Program-made: the position numbers and the translations under genes | Origin: Rhizophagus irregularis | Lineage: Eukaryota; Glomeromycota; Glomeromycetes; Glomerales; Glomeraceae | Length of the DNA: 64,000 nucleotides | Direction of reading: 5' to 3' | NCBI RefSeq assembly: GCF_026210795.1 | Contig: NC_089435.1 | Coordinates: 2,666,001-2,730,000, forward strand | Shown: positions 9,208 through 19,430 of the stretch, one piece after another | How the letters are laid out: every line of letters begins with the position of its first letter | How positions within the stretch are numbered: the first letter of the stretch is position 1 | The notes under the pieces: generated by a model | The model's input: the letters and a program-made list of their open reading frames with translations, nothing else | What the model was told of the DNA's origin: nothing | The model's database searches: none

Positions 9208-9660
9208 CTAACTATCTTTGCTTAGTACCTCCGGCACCCTTTCAGCGGGAGGGTACACGATAACATTAATTCCCATTTCACCATCAAAGATACGTTGGGG
9301 TTGTATAGGAAAATGAGTAAAAATTGTGTCTTGCGGTTCCATTCTTATTGCACCTTCTACTTCAAATTCACTGATGTTTCTTAAGCTGTTGATTATGACA
9401 CTATCAGCTATAAATGCGACCCTATATAAAGCCAAATTGGTCGAATCTATATATTGAAATCGATCTGGACGACGGGTTTTGACTGCCTCCGCGAGAGAAG
9501 AGACTCTATTGTTGTTAGCGTTAGATATCGTTACTTCGAAAATATCGTTCACTCCCTCATCAGAAATGAGACAGTTGAGAGTAATATCCCCACCAGCGAG
9601 AAACTTGTCAAGCTTGTCAGGAGTCTTGTTCTTATCAGATTCCTTGGTCTTATCAGACAT
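9208..9660 (-). CDS. Crinkler (CRN) N-terminal, ubiquitin-like header protein
   Basis: A 150-aa ORF from the ATG at 9660. After a Lys/Asp-rich lead of about 24 residues, the rest matches the Crinkler header pattern: ITLNCLISDEG, a beta strand FEVTIS, a variable loop, a helix of the SLAEAVKTRRPDRF type, then the NLALYRVAF strand and a final IHVIV-like strand (GINVIVYPP). This region is thought to adopt a ubiquitin-like fold. In Crinklers it normally precedes an effector or enzyme domain. Here no C-terminal domain is attached; the gene ends after the header. The adjacent SAM/nuclease-like gene on the same strand, 286 bases away, could be the matching C-terminal module. The family call is by pattern; stand-alone activity is unknown. 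Confidence 0.6.
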   Translation of the reverse strand: MSDKTKESDKNKTPDKLDKFLAGGDITLNCLISDEGVNDIFEVTISNANNNRVSSLAEAVKTRRPDRFQYIDSTNLALYRVAFIADSVIINSLRNISEFEVEGAIRMEPQDTIFTHFPIQPQRIFDGEMGINVIVYPPAERVPEVLSKDS

Positions 9661-10214
9661 CTTGCTTTCCTAAATACAAGACCCATGGTGAGAAAAACTC
9701 GCTCCCGTACATTCATAACTTCTGACATATACATACCTTAATTTTTTTTCGCAGGGATGTTGGGTGAACTTCCACATGCCCTTACATGCTTTATATCTTG
9801 CTGGGAAAAAGTTAGGGAGGTATGAGGCGTGATTAGCATTGTCGTATGATGCCAAGAGCTCTATGAAAGCACATGTAAACGGAATCCTCATACCTTTTCA
9901 CATGTAGATCTACCGAAGAGATACATAGTTGGTCTTACGCCTGGCGATCTCGAAATTGCAAGTCCCTCAGCCTTTCATAACATATGCTTTTGCCGTCAGT
10001 ATTTACTTTTAGAGTAGGTCCTGTGTTGCAACTAGACCTCCCTTCACATTTTCTCTCATTTGTTTGGGGAAAAAATAGAGGAACTGGTTAGTATATAACT
10101 TCGATATGTGAAAATTAATATGTCGCACAAGACCTGACTGATGATCCACTTATTTTGTCGCACAATCTGGTCGAAGGCGCAGTGCATGGCTCAGCAATTC
10201 TTCCGAGCTGATGA
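9661..10214. other. spacer upstream of the Crinkler-like header gene
   Basis: An open frame of 73 codons on the - strand (9670-9891) has no recognisable features and is probably chance. No RNA gene or repeat was seen. It probably holds the promoter for the header gene at 9660. Confidence 0.4.
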
Positions 10215-10430
10215 TCATTTCTCCGGACTAGCATTAATCGAACTGCTTGGGGAAATTGGGATCGGAATTTTACTCACATCGCTTTTAAACAATTTTACCA
10301 TGTTTTCTAGCGCCTCTAATTTTTTCTCGAATACTTTGGTTAGCTCCTCCGGATCGCTAGGTAATTTATTGGATAAATCTTTTTCACTTGGTCCCTCTGG
10401 GATCCTTTCGGCTTGGCGCTCGCTTTCCAT
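10215..10430 (-). CDS. small coiled-coil protein (71 aa)
   Basis: A short ORF with an ATG at 10430. Residues 1-25 are charged and contain RIPEGPSE, similar to AIPEGSS in the 3076-3939 coiled-coil protein. At the DNA level both stretches carry a related palindrome (GGATCCCAGAGGGA). Residues 28-55 form an amphipathic helix (EELTKVFEKKLEALENMV) likely to be a coiled coil; the tail is Pro/Ser-rich. An eight-base T tract (coding strand) lies about 40 bases upstream of the ATG, as in neighbouring genes. The function is unknown, and small size limits confidence that it is a real gene. Confidence 0.45.
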   Translation of the reverse strand: MESERQAERIPEGPSEKDLSNKLPSDPEELTKVFEKKLEALENMVKLFKSDVSKIPIPISPSSSINASPEK

Positions 10431-10506
10431 TTCTACCTTCTACTGCGGAAATTAGTCTAATTATTGAGAAAAAAAATATGCAATAATTAGTTGATTATGC
10501 TCCGGA

Positions 10507-10902
10507 CTATTTTGATCGTACTGCTCGGGCTGGATTCCTTCTAGGTTTCGCCTTCTTATTGCCGGATTTTTTCTTCACACACTTTACTTTGCAAATATTC
10601 TTTTCTGAGCTGGTAGGCGCTTCGCATGGCTCATATTCATAATCTGAATCGGATGAATCTGAATCGGATGAAATCTCTTTACCTGGCTCTACACCAGTTT
10701 TCTCTTCTACATAATTTTCTATACATTCTACAGTTGTTTCTAGCTTTTTAATTTGCACAAATAAAGCACCTACGTTATTTTTTAGCCAGTCTGTTAAAAC
10801 CAGTAGCTTGGCACCTTCTTCATCTTCTAAATATGTTTCGCTAGGCATCCTATTGTTTGATAAATGCTTGGTCCTGGAGGTATCATTTCGTCTGACTACC
10901 AT
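10507..10902 (-). CDS. small protein with acidic middle and basic C-terminal tail (131 aa)
   Basis: An intact ORF from the ATG at 10902. The N-terminal third is basic, residues 30-70 are helical and may form a short coiled coil, residues 78-90 are a Ser/Asp acidic block (SSDSDSSDSDYEYE), and the last 30 residues are Lys/Arg-rich (VKKKSGNKKAKPRRNP). The tail looks like a nuclear localisation or nucleic-acid-binding sequence. It lies immediately downstream of the replicase-type gene on the same strand and has a ten-base T tract (coding strand) about 35-45 bases before the ATG. No family recognised. Confidence 0.5.
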   Translation of the reverse strand: MVVRRNDTSRTKHLSNNRMPSETYLEDEEGAKLLVLTDWLKNNVGALFVQIKKLETTVECIENYVEEKTGVEPGKEISSDSDSSDSDYEYEPCEAPTSSEKNICKVKCVKKKSGNKKAKPRRNPARAVRSK

Positions 10903-11074
10903 CTTTTCTATAACTGAATATTTTTTGCCCCAGAAAAAAAAAATATAATATAATAATGTATGCGATCTGACTACTTGTCACTATCTAGCTTATGTGGATG
11001 AGCTGGACATGTAAGACGTATATTCGTTTTGATATTTCTCTGGGAGCTTGGCCCTTATAGCTCTTTTTTCGGCT

Positions 11075-11230
11075 TTAACGGCGGTGTCTTTCATTGCACC
11101 AGAGACAGGTAAGTCTTACATTCTGAAGATAATGACCCTCAGAATCGTCTATCCGATCAATCGAAAATGATTGCGGATGGCGCTTCGGATAGCCTTGGAA
11201 TAAGAGTGGAACATAACATACCTTACAAAC
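11075..11230 (-). other. HNH endonuclease domain at the C-terminus of the replicase-type protein
   Basis: The last 50 residues contain C-x2-C (CKVC), then SIDRIDDSEGHY, NVRLTCLWCN and a final ERH. Two Cys pairs flanking an Asp-Arg-Ile-Asp and Gly-His core is the layout of zinc-bound HNH nucleases. Fusion of HNH to an SF1 helicase suggests a nicking or processing role during replication or integration; this is inferred from domain combination only. Confidence 0.7.
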
Positions 11231-11399
11231 TTTCTTTTGCTGATATGCCATAGAAATTATCTCTTCTGGCGTGATTGATGGAATAGCTTTCTCCTCATCA
11301 TTCTCTGCTAGATAGAGCGGATTCTCACATACCGTAGTGTCCTCAATCAAATCAGTCTTATCATCTACCTCCCAATCCTCAGCTATCATAAGCGGTCTT

Positions 11400-12520
11400 G
11401 GAAAATGTCGCTTCTTTTTCCGATCATCTAGCCTATGGCGTCTTAATTTTGCCTCAATAATTTGGGGACAAGGAGTTGCTTGGAGTTCAGTAGGTTCGAT
11501 ATATTCAAGGACACCGTCTGGTGGTTTAACTCGAATCATTTGATTCATGTATCGTACTCGACTGCAGGCTGTATATACGGCATTGTTAATCCAGCCTTCC
11601 AGGCTATGGTCCACAATGAAACAACGTTTCGGAGGCTCGACAGTCTGTCCTTGGATTCGATGAATTGTTCCCCAGCCGGCATATTTCCACTCAGCAGGAA
11701 GTCCACGCAGTACTATCTCAAGTGGTACATTTATCATCGTACCAACATATGCTTCGATAATTTCATTGCTACCCGGGATCTGCACAGGTTTCCCTTGGAT
11801 ACGATACATATGCTTGATACTTTCATCTGGGTCAAAACGGATAATTGAGGGTACATTGAGGAAGCGTGACTTATGAGCCTGTATTAATGCACTTTCAACT
11901 CGCATACCCATATCATTTGTGGAGCAAATCCAAATATCTTCTGGAGTCCACTCAGTAAGTGCATTCTTCCATGATGTTGTAGGTAAAGCCTCACGGAATT
12001 CTTGCAATTGGGTCATATCATCTTTCATCCACATGCGTAATTTTAATGCCTTAAGTTCGGGATCATAAGCACGATAATCGTCCATGCACCAGATTACTTC
12101 ATCAGCCCACTCGGTAAGAAATTTATGCGGACCTTCTTTATCACCCCATGGTGTAAGTTGACCTGGATCTCCACACATAATACTTTGGCATCCACGACTT
12201 TCGGCATATGACAATAATCTCTGCAATACCTTCTTAGGAATCATGCATGCCTCATCAAAGATAAGTATTTCGGCTAGAGCTTTTTTTCCAAGACATGCAG
12301 GATCCCACTCATCGATAGGTGTTGCCCCTAGATGAAAATACTTATGGTATGTCATAGCCGTTAAGCCTGGATTTTGCTTTCTATGGTATTCTGCAAGCAA
12401 ATTTGCTGGTGTGAGAACTACAACCTTTCGACCAGGGAATGCACGAATGGCTCGTGTTGTTTTCTCGCTACCGCCTTGGCCAACTAGATAAACTTTTTGC
12501 AATGTTATTAGTTTCGAATC
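11400..12520 (-). other. superfamily 1 helicase domain within the replicase-type gene
   Basis: Helicase motifs in order on the - strand: motif I (Walker A) near 12455-12485, motif Ia VVVLTPANLLAEYH, motif II (Walker B) LIFDEACMIP near 12245, motif III MCGDPGQLTP near 12165, then a late GTIHRIQGQT segment and a C-terminal YTACSRVRY motif (motif VI type). This order is that of Pif1/RecD-like or viral SF1 helicases. The Walker A reads VGQGGSEKTT, so the Gly normally before Lys is Glu (GAG codon at 12464-12466), which should damage ATP binding. Confidence 0.75.
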
Positions 12521-15500
12521 AATAGAAAGAGGGGGTGCGTCGCTTGGAGGGATTTCTAGTGTACCTTTATAATTGATAGCCCAGGATGATGCTTCTTTAC
12601 GATAAGTATATCCCTCTTTTTTCTTGCGCCATTGACCATACTTAATTTCTGGTGTTTCTAGAACAATAGCTGATTCATACTGCTTTCTTATTTTATCTAG
12701 TTCAGCCTCATATTTCGCATGCACTTCTTCTAACTCTGCACTATTTTTCGCTTTAGCAAAGAGGCTTTCATCAAAATCGGGGAGTAATTTTTGCCCCATC
12801 TCAACAACAGTTTCATCTAAAATAGTTTCGGAAATTGCTGTGGTGTAAATGGCATCTGTACATACTCGTAGTACATTTTCTATCGGAAAACGTTTTAGCT
12901 GTTCGAGTACAGCAATATGGGTATAGGCAAGGACAAAAGAACGGATATGCAACCATTGCCCACGCTTTTCATCACCTTCATACTTGATTAAAGTTCCTTG
13001 CTCTGTTCGGGTCCAGTTTGGTCGGTGTTTATTTTTGCTAGCCAGTTGACTAACATATCCGCTTCATTTATATCCCGAACTAAAATGGATGTTACTTGCG
13101 CATTACGTGCACAAGAGCCCACGAAGCGAACAGCTAAATCACGATCTGGTGGAAACTCAATACGGGATTTTTTACCTACGCTATATATAACTTCTCTTGG
13201 AGTTGCGCTTGAAAGCCATCCTCTGCTTAGCAAATAATCGACTAAGGGCGTTGGTATCCAACCTTCTTTTTCTGCAAGATGTTGCCCAATAAGTCCTGCT
13301 GTAAATGGATGCAAGTTTAGAGCGAATTCCCATGCTATAAGCTGAACAATACCTGTCAAGTTGCGAATAGTATCTATATTGTCAACTTGAGCACGTCGCT
13401 GTATCCTTTCTGGGAATCCATATCGTCGGACCCAAGGCAATGCTTCTGATGCACTTCGTTCTGAATCTTCACAGCCAAGATACGCTCCACGAAGATCTAT
13501 ATGAATATGCTTGGGGGAGGATCTATTGGTGCATTCCATACCATTGATTCCACCTGTGATTTATGCCAGATCTCTACAACATTTCTAGGCGTAGGCGCAA
13601 TAGCTTCTTTTTCTCGCCAGCAACGGAATCGATAAGACTGGGCGCCTCCTAATGATTTCAAGACTTTATCAAACTCAGCTTTAAGCTCTTCTGAAGGAGA
13701 CGGTGTATTAGATTGATACTCATCTTCAATCCATTGACGAATATCTACATTTTCTCCTCATAAAAGTTCTTCAGGTATGGATTGCGATTTTTCACATATG
13801 AATGCGTCGTTCAGCTTCTTCCATTCATAAGAACTACGATAAAGAATACCTTCATGAGTTAGAATCTCCTTACCTACAATCCATATTCTTGTAGCTCTTG
13901 GAAGGTTTCTTGCGACAAATGATATAAGAGCTTCAGCAATCTTTTTTTCATCGATATTAACCTCCCCCTTCTTAGTTTTCGTGCATGCGGAAACAAGTGC
14001 TCTTTCACATTCATAGTCCATATCATAGACTGAAGATACTCGAGGCATTTCAGGTATACCTCCTGTCCATGCATGATTATTATGGCAAAATACTGTTAGC
14101 TTACGTTGTTTAAGATACCTACCACTATTCCACATTTCGTTACCTAAAATATCCTTGATGACGATTTTCATCCCTATACCTCCAGATTTTTCCGGCTTTT
14201 CAAGGATATGCAAATCATCTAAAGTACAGCCGGGTGCTCGTACCTTTTCATTAAATTTCGCAAGGGCACTTTCACGAGCTGGCGTTAGCCCTATGGCCCG
14301 CTTTGTTCCTCCATGCTCTATTAGTCGTTGTAATTCTGCTACGATACAATTTAAGTCGCCATCATAAAATGGTCCTGGTGGTCCTTGTGGTCTCGGAACT
14401 GGTCGAAGTTCATAGCAAATATGCTTAACATACTCTCAGGTTTTTAATACTAAAAATTCGTTAATTCCCTTTAGTTGTCCTGGCGTAATTTCTTCTCCAG
14501 TAAGACTTCCGGCTTTCTTTTTCTTACCGAAATGCCATCCTTTATCTCCCATTTCTTCGACTATACCTTCAGATGTGTAGAGTCTAGTAAAAAGTGTATA
14601 CTCTGTAGAATGATAAAGAAGACGGCAAGCTTCTGATGCCATTTTATAGCTAACTCCGACTAATTCATCACTATGCCACCATACAGTTCCATCTTCATGA
14701 ATTCCTGGACCATATAATTTTTGACGTGGACATGACATGAACTGAAAACGTAATGTATAGGGCAGGCCTTCTAGCTCAAGATTATATGGCTCGTCTTGAT
14801 ACTCATCAAGTTTAATCGCATATGAATCTTTCCAGGATAACCACCCCCTTTTATCTATTAATAGAAGTTCATCCAGGCTGGCTTTCCCATAAAAATGAGC
14901 ACACAATGATGGCCATCCATGAGGATCCATGTGATACTCTTCTTTTCCTTCTGGAACCCATACCTCCTTTATGCCCAAAAAGGCACCAGATTTATCAAGT
15001 TGTATTTGCTCTACCATTCTACCCATTTCCCAATCATTAGCCACCCCAATAACATATTCTTCTTCATCATCCATTAGATCCCGAATTTTCTTAGCATAAT
15101 TATTTGTTATATGTGGTTTATATGCCTCTCTAGCAAGATGCCAGTACTCAAATCCATCTTCATTTTTTACCTTTTTGGGCGCTAACTTTGGAATTCATCT
15201 TGAAAACCACCAAATCGATCCATTCTCATGCCGTTCTGGATTTTCTTTTCCTAGCCACTCCTGCTTGTCTGCCCATTCATCAAATGTAGTGGGAAGTATC
15301 TCTTCTGATTTTTTGGCTTAGAACCCTTTACTGGACCCGCTAGCCAGTCGGCCAATTCATCTATAGATTTGTTTTGCGAAACATCATGCGTTCCATTTCT
15401 TTTTTCCTCAGATACCACCTGAAGTTGTGCGATTTCCTCTTGATACTTAGCAAGCAAATCATTGGAACGTGGGTATGGTATCACGTCTAACGTTACTCCT

Positions 15501-15568
15501 TTAAGCTCTGCAAGTTTGGCTCGAATTTCTTTACGAATATTTGCTTGGTTAGCTTGACGAGATGACAT

Positions 15569-16560
15569 CTTATATAGAATATCTTTCACGGTGTAATAAT
15601 ATCCTCAGAAAATTTTTATTCAATTAATTAATTCTCCTCCTGCCTTCATATATGTCGAAGCAGAGTACTATTTATCTTTTTCTGAGCATTACGAAGAAAA
15701 AGGCCACCTACCCCGCCCGACAATTCACTAAATGTGCCTAATGGCGCAGATATGGGTCTAGGTCTACACACTTTGCTTTGCAACATTGGCCAGCAGACAT
15801 TGTTGTCTTGCCGGTTAGAAACATGAGTGATCTTATATGCTTTCACGATTTGCTTTATAGTTTGGTTACATACTCCGCTTCGCTCCGCAACATTGGCATT
15901 CATATTTGCCTCATATATAGCATACATTAGAATAGGTAGCATATGGGTCGGGGATAATAGCATCCATATTCGCTTCGCCCTAAAGGGCTTTGCTCATATT
16001 CCTGCTATTATCCCCTCCCGTCGAATGCGTATTTATAGGCATCGCCCTAAAGGGCTTTGCCTACTCATACTTATTCTCCTATATCGAACGCGCATTCATC
16101 GTCACTCTGCTCCTCCTCATGCTTGTTCTCTCTTGCTACCTAAGCAGTATGCTATTGGGAGGCAATTTGTATACCATATCTTGCGTACATGCTCCGCTTC
16201 GCTCCGCAAACTGCAAACACTATTTGCCCACTTATTGTATTTACAATTTGCTTACCGCTCCACTTCGTTCCGCATACAGTAAGCTTATTTGCTTTCAAAA
16301 AACCAGTGCTAAATAAAATATCAAATTAGTATTTATACAATTCCAAAGAGTTTAGCTAAGTAAGATTACAAATTAGTATTTCTGAGATTGCGGAGTCTCC
16401 AGCTAGGCAGGAAAACAAATTAGTAATTTTAATGAGCTAGAGGTGCAAGGAATAAAAAAAGAATACAAAGTAATATAGCAAGAAGGCACTCTGGGAAGCG
16501 TACTCCTCTAGTGGGAACTGCCCTTGCCCCCCCCCGTATAATAACATTAATAAAAGTTAT
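15569..16560. repeat. right edge of the gene-rich block, with short hairpin repeats
   Basis: No convincing gene. Between 15885 and 16275 occur repeated short motifs: CTCCGCTTCGCTCCGC (about 15885 and 16192), a variant GCTCCACTTCGTTCCGC (about 16257), and twice the palindrome CCCTAAAGGGCTTTGC (about 15978 and 16043). Open frames here on both strands are by-products of these repeats. At about 16550, after a run of nine C, the base composition falls to that of the AT-rich flank, which I take as the likely right boundary of the large element. Confidence 0.5.
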
Positions 16561-16793
16561 TTATTAAATTACAAATCAAAGCTCAAAATTTATTATTAAT
16601 ATAAAGATAGTACATTTTCTGAACTTTAACTTTTATAGAAGACGAATATTTATTTTAAACCTCTGCCACATAATTTAATTTAATTATTTAGTATATTAAA
16701 TCACTAGTGATTTGACCATTTTACTATTAATTTCGTGGAATAAATGAAAAATCTTTTTTCTAATAAAAGCTAAAATCATTTTTTTTTTTATTA

Positions 16794-16945
16794 GCCGTAT
16801 TACTTGTGTGCATGAAAGAGTGGTAAATAAAGGAAGACAAGTAATATTAAGATTTAGAACGGGACAAATTGTAAGATTACCGAATCAATTTCAATGTTGT
16901 GTACAACGATCATCATCCATATTAATATTCGTTTTTACTAATAAA
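16794..16945 (+). pseudogene. orphan exon-like coding fragment
   Basis: A stretch bounded by a plausible acceptor (TTATTAG) and donor (GTAAGT at 16946) reads as coherent protein: RITCVHERVVNKGRQ followed by VILRFRTGQIVRLPNQF. No other exon was found, so it may be a remnant of a transposed or decayed gene. No family recognised. Confidence 0.3.
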
Positions 16946-17738
16946 GTAAGTCTGGTCTTATTGACAACCCAAATTTATAAATAATTGATCGACATGTTAC
17001 GATGATGGCGCTCGCATTAGGAGGACAAAATAAGTATGGCTGCTCACATCACTGAGTCACATGTCTTTTACAGTTTATGCATCATATGAAATATTTAACC
17101 TTTATTATAATAATTTTACCTAAAATGTGTTAAATATAAATTAAAATAGTTCTTTGTTTTGTGTTTTCGATCATGGAATCCGCTAGTCTACTTCAGGAAA
17201 TTTATTTAACTATTGACACCATCGTGGGAGTATTCTACGTATATCTCCGAATAATGAGACTCTATTTCCACGTCTTTCTTAATAACAAAAAGAAAATTAT
17301 TTTTATATAAATATAAAGATATTTGAATTTCATTCAAAAAAAAACCCAATTTTTGAGCGTACTTTAATTTATTAATAATTGAAAAAAAAATTTTACCATG
17401 GAAAATCATCTAGTACACATGTATTTAAATACTTTTTTTTCGTGCTTTTTATTTTTAATTTTCTGTAATAATTTTTTTTAAAATGTATATGTGTATATAT
17501 TATTATTATTATTATTTTATTAAACGTTGTTTATAGCTAGTTATACAATTTTTTCCGTTAATCTTTCTACTCTTTTTCATGCTATTTTTAATACTACTTA
17601 TAAAAAAAGCATTACAGTGAATAAAACACGTGATTAACAGTAAATACAAATATATAACTTTTCTAAGTAAAATGTAACAAAAGTATTAAATATTTTTTTT
17701 ATTATACAGGTATAAAAAGATTTTTGGGAAGATCTCGA
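16946..17738. other. AT-rich intergenic DNA
   Basis: Low-complexity AT-rich sequence with no credible ORF or RNA gene. Its right end (about 17690-17738), read on the - strand, continues the coding fragment on the far side of the 1477-bp element. Confidence 0.4.
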
Positions 17739-19215
17739 CCCTATGAAAAAAAATCATCCAATTTTTGTACAATATTTGCTCAAGTTCGTGTGGAAATTGT
17801 ACAATTATTGCAGATTTTTGGATAAAAATAGCTATGAAGTTTTTCAAAGCATATTAAAAGTATGCAATTTTTGTATAACTTAAATTTAGGATATAGAAAA
17901 TGTTCAATTTTTGTTTGATCTTTATACAACTTAAATTTAGGATACAGAAAACATTCAATTTTTGTACAATAAAAATTGTGATTATTGTACAACTTGAAAA
18001 TAGATATACGGAAAGCAATTTTTGGATAATCCTACTATACTACTTTCCATCTTACCTGTATGGTTACATTTGACCACTTTTAGGGTCAAATAGACCACTT
18101 TTAACCATTACAAATACATTTTCCTAAGTAAAGTGATTTATGCAGTAATGTTACACAAAATTCAATTGCATATTTGCTTATAAACAGGCATCTTCCAGAC
18201 CCATTGGTGAAATTTTTGTATTATCTTGTAACTAAAAAAAAGTTAAAAACTTTTTATTAGGTTACAAAATTAATTCTGACTGGAATTATAATTTGGCCAG
18301 AATTATGCGGTAAAAATCAACTCTTAAAATTATATATGTTGATCACGTGATCTGATCGTCAAAATAAATATGACGACGTGAAATGTTTTTGTTTATGTTT
18401 TTTTAACCTTTTAACTTTTCTTCAACTTTCTTTTAAAATATCAGGTAAGAAAAACTTGTGTTCTTTATCTTTTTATTTTCCTAACTTTTTACATTTTAAT
18501 GTTACTAACTTGCTTTCTTCACTAACTTCATACTTTTTTTTTTATTACTAACACTAATAATTTACTTTTTAACACTACTAATTTGCTTTCTTCACTAACT
18601 TCATACTTTTTTATTACTAACACTAATAATTTACTTTTTAACACTACTAATTTGCTTTCTTCACTAACTTCATACTTTTTTATTACTAACACTAATAATT
18701 TACTTTTTAACACTACTAATTTGCTTTCTTCACTAACTTCATACTTTTTTATTTAATACTAATAATTTACTTACACTAATAATTTACTTTCTTCTTTGAT
18801 ACTAGTACTAATTTACTTTCATGTTACTAACATACTTTATTTTATTTTATTTTCTTACAAATTTTTATATTTATGATTATATCAAATTTAGTATTTTATT
18901 TATGAAATATTGTGTATATTTTTTATATTTTAAGTCAATAAAAATTCATAATTTCACTTTATAAATTGCCTGTTATTACTGTAATATTTAACCTATAATT
19001 CCTAAAATATGGCCTAAAATTTGGCTCAAAAATCACACAATAATTGTATAAATTCAGGTCAAAAATAGGATAATTATTGAATGAATTGCCATGCAATAAT
19101 TGTGTGATTTATTGCAATTTTTAGCACAATTATTGTATGGTCAAATATACAGAAATTGTAGTGAATTTAATTGAATGATTTTTCAACAAAAATCACACAG
19201 ACTTTTTTCATAGGG
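17739..19215. mobile_element. 1477-bp element with 13-bp inverted ends and 3-bp target duplication
   Basis: The ends are inverted copies of CCCTATGAAAAAA at 17739-17751 and 19203-19215, each flanked by CGA (17736-17738 and 19216-19218), consistent with a 3-bp duplication. Inside are AT-rich subterminal motifs such as ACAATTATTG and CAATTTTTGTA near both ends and a 69-bp tandem array near the centre. There is no transposase ORF, so it is non-autonomous. On the - strand, protein-coding sequence reads into both flanks in the same frame if the insert is ignored. Superfamily unassigned; 3-bp duplications occur in CACTA and PIF/Harbinger families, but these ends are not typical of either. Confidence 0.55.
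18505..18760. repeat. 69-bp tandem repeat, about 3.7 copies
   Basis: The unit contains TTCACTAACTTCATAC and ACTAATAATTTAC. The same 10-mer recurs at 18592, 18661 and 18730 (period 69), with a slightly longer first period from 18519 because of extra T. The lysine/valine-rich open frame on the - strand is a translation of this repeat and not a gene. It lies inside the 1477-bp element. Confidence 0.85.
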
Positions 19216-19218
19216 CGA

Positions 19219-19430
19219 AGGTGAGGCTCTTCACTTAACCACATGAATTCACTAACCACGTGACATACTAAACAAATACTTTCATAGCACCAGAACCACT
19301 GATCCCAGGCATACAACCAATTTCCTTTTGAACAGGGATTATAGGATGGATATAAGTTATATATTAAATAACGCCACCACAATTCATCCTCGTGATCCAA
19401 GGCACTCAATCAATTATCTCCTAAATGATG
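19219..19430 (-). pseudogene. coding fragment interrupted by the 1477-bp element
   Basis: The - strand reads a Trp- and Tyr-rich peptide (DHEDELWWRYLIYNLYP onward, ending WLSEEPHLR) with no ATG start. At 19218 it meets the element. Across the element the same frame continues in the left flank as DLPKNLFIP before a possible GTATAA donor. The fragment was therefore probably one exon before insertion. The family is not recognised, and the gene is no longer functional. Confidence 0.4.

Larger units (their letters stand above)
11075..15568 (-). pseudogene. large replicase-type protein: palm-like region, SF1 helicase, HNH nuclease; broken
   Basis: One long reading frame from the ATG at 15568 (MSSRQANQ) to the stop at 11075, about 1,490 codons. 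It is interrupted by in-frame TGA at 15195-15197, 14436-14438 and 13758-13760. Three frameshifts lie near 15320 (A6 run), 13516 (C5 run) and 13035 (A5 run), each repaired by one added base. Coherent protein sequence continues across all six lesions. The N-terminal 650 residues are unrecognised. Next comes a stretch with HIDLRGAY and, later, RVCTDAIY, which resemble motifs A and C of a polymerase palm, perhaps family B. It ends with an SF1 helicase and an HNH domain. I recall similar palm-helicase-HNH proteins in virus-like elements of fungi. It probably replicated the element's DNA; now it cannot be made in one piece unless the lesions are assembly errors. Confidence 0.7.

Noticed and set aside
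15646-16316. Open frames of about 105-151 codons on both strands
   Set aside because: They are translations of short GC-rich repeats at the element edge; no protein-like composition and no family resemblance.
18528-18713. 61-codon frame of repeating Lys/Val/Leu on the - strand
   Set aside because: It is a direct translation of the 69-bp tandem repeat.
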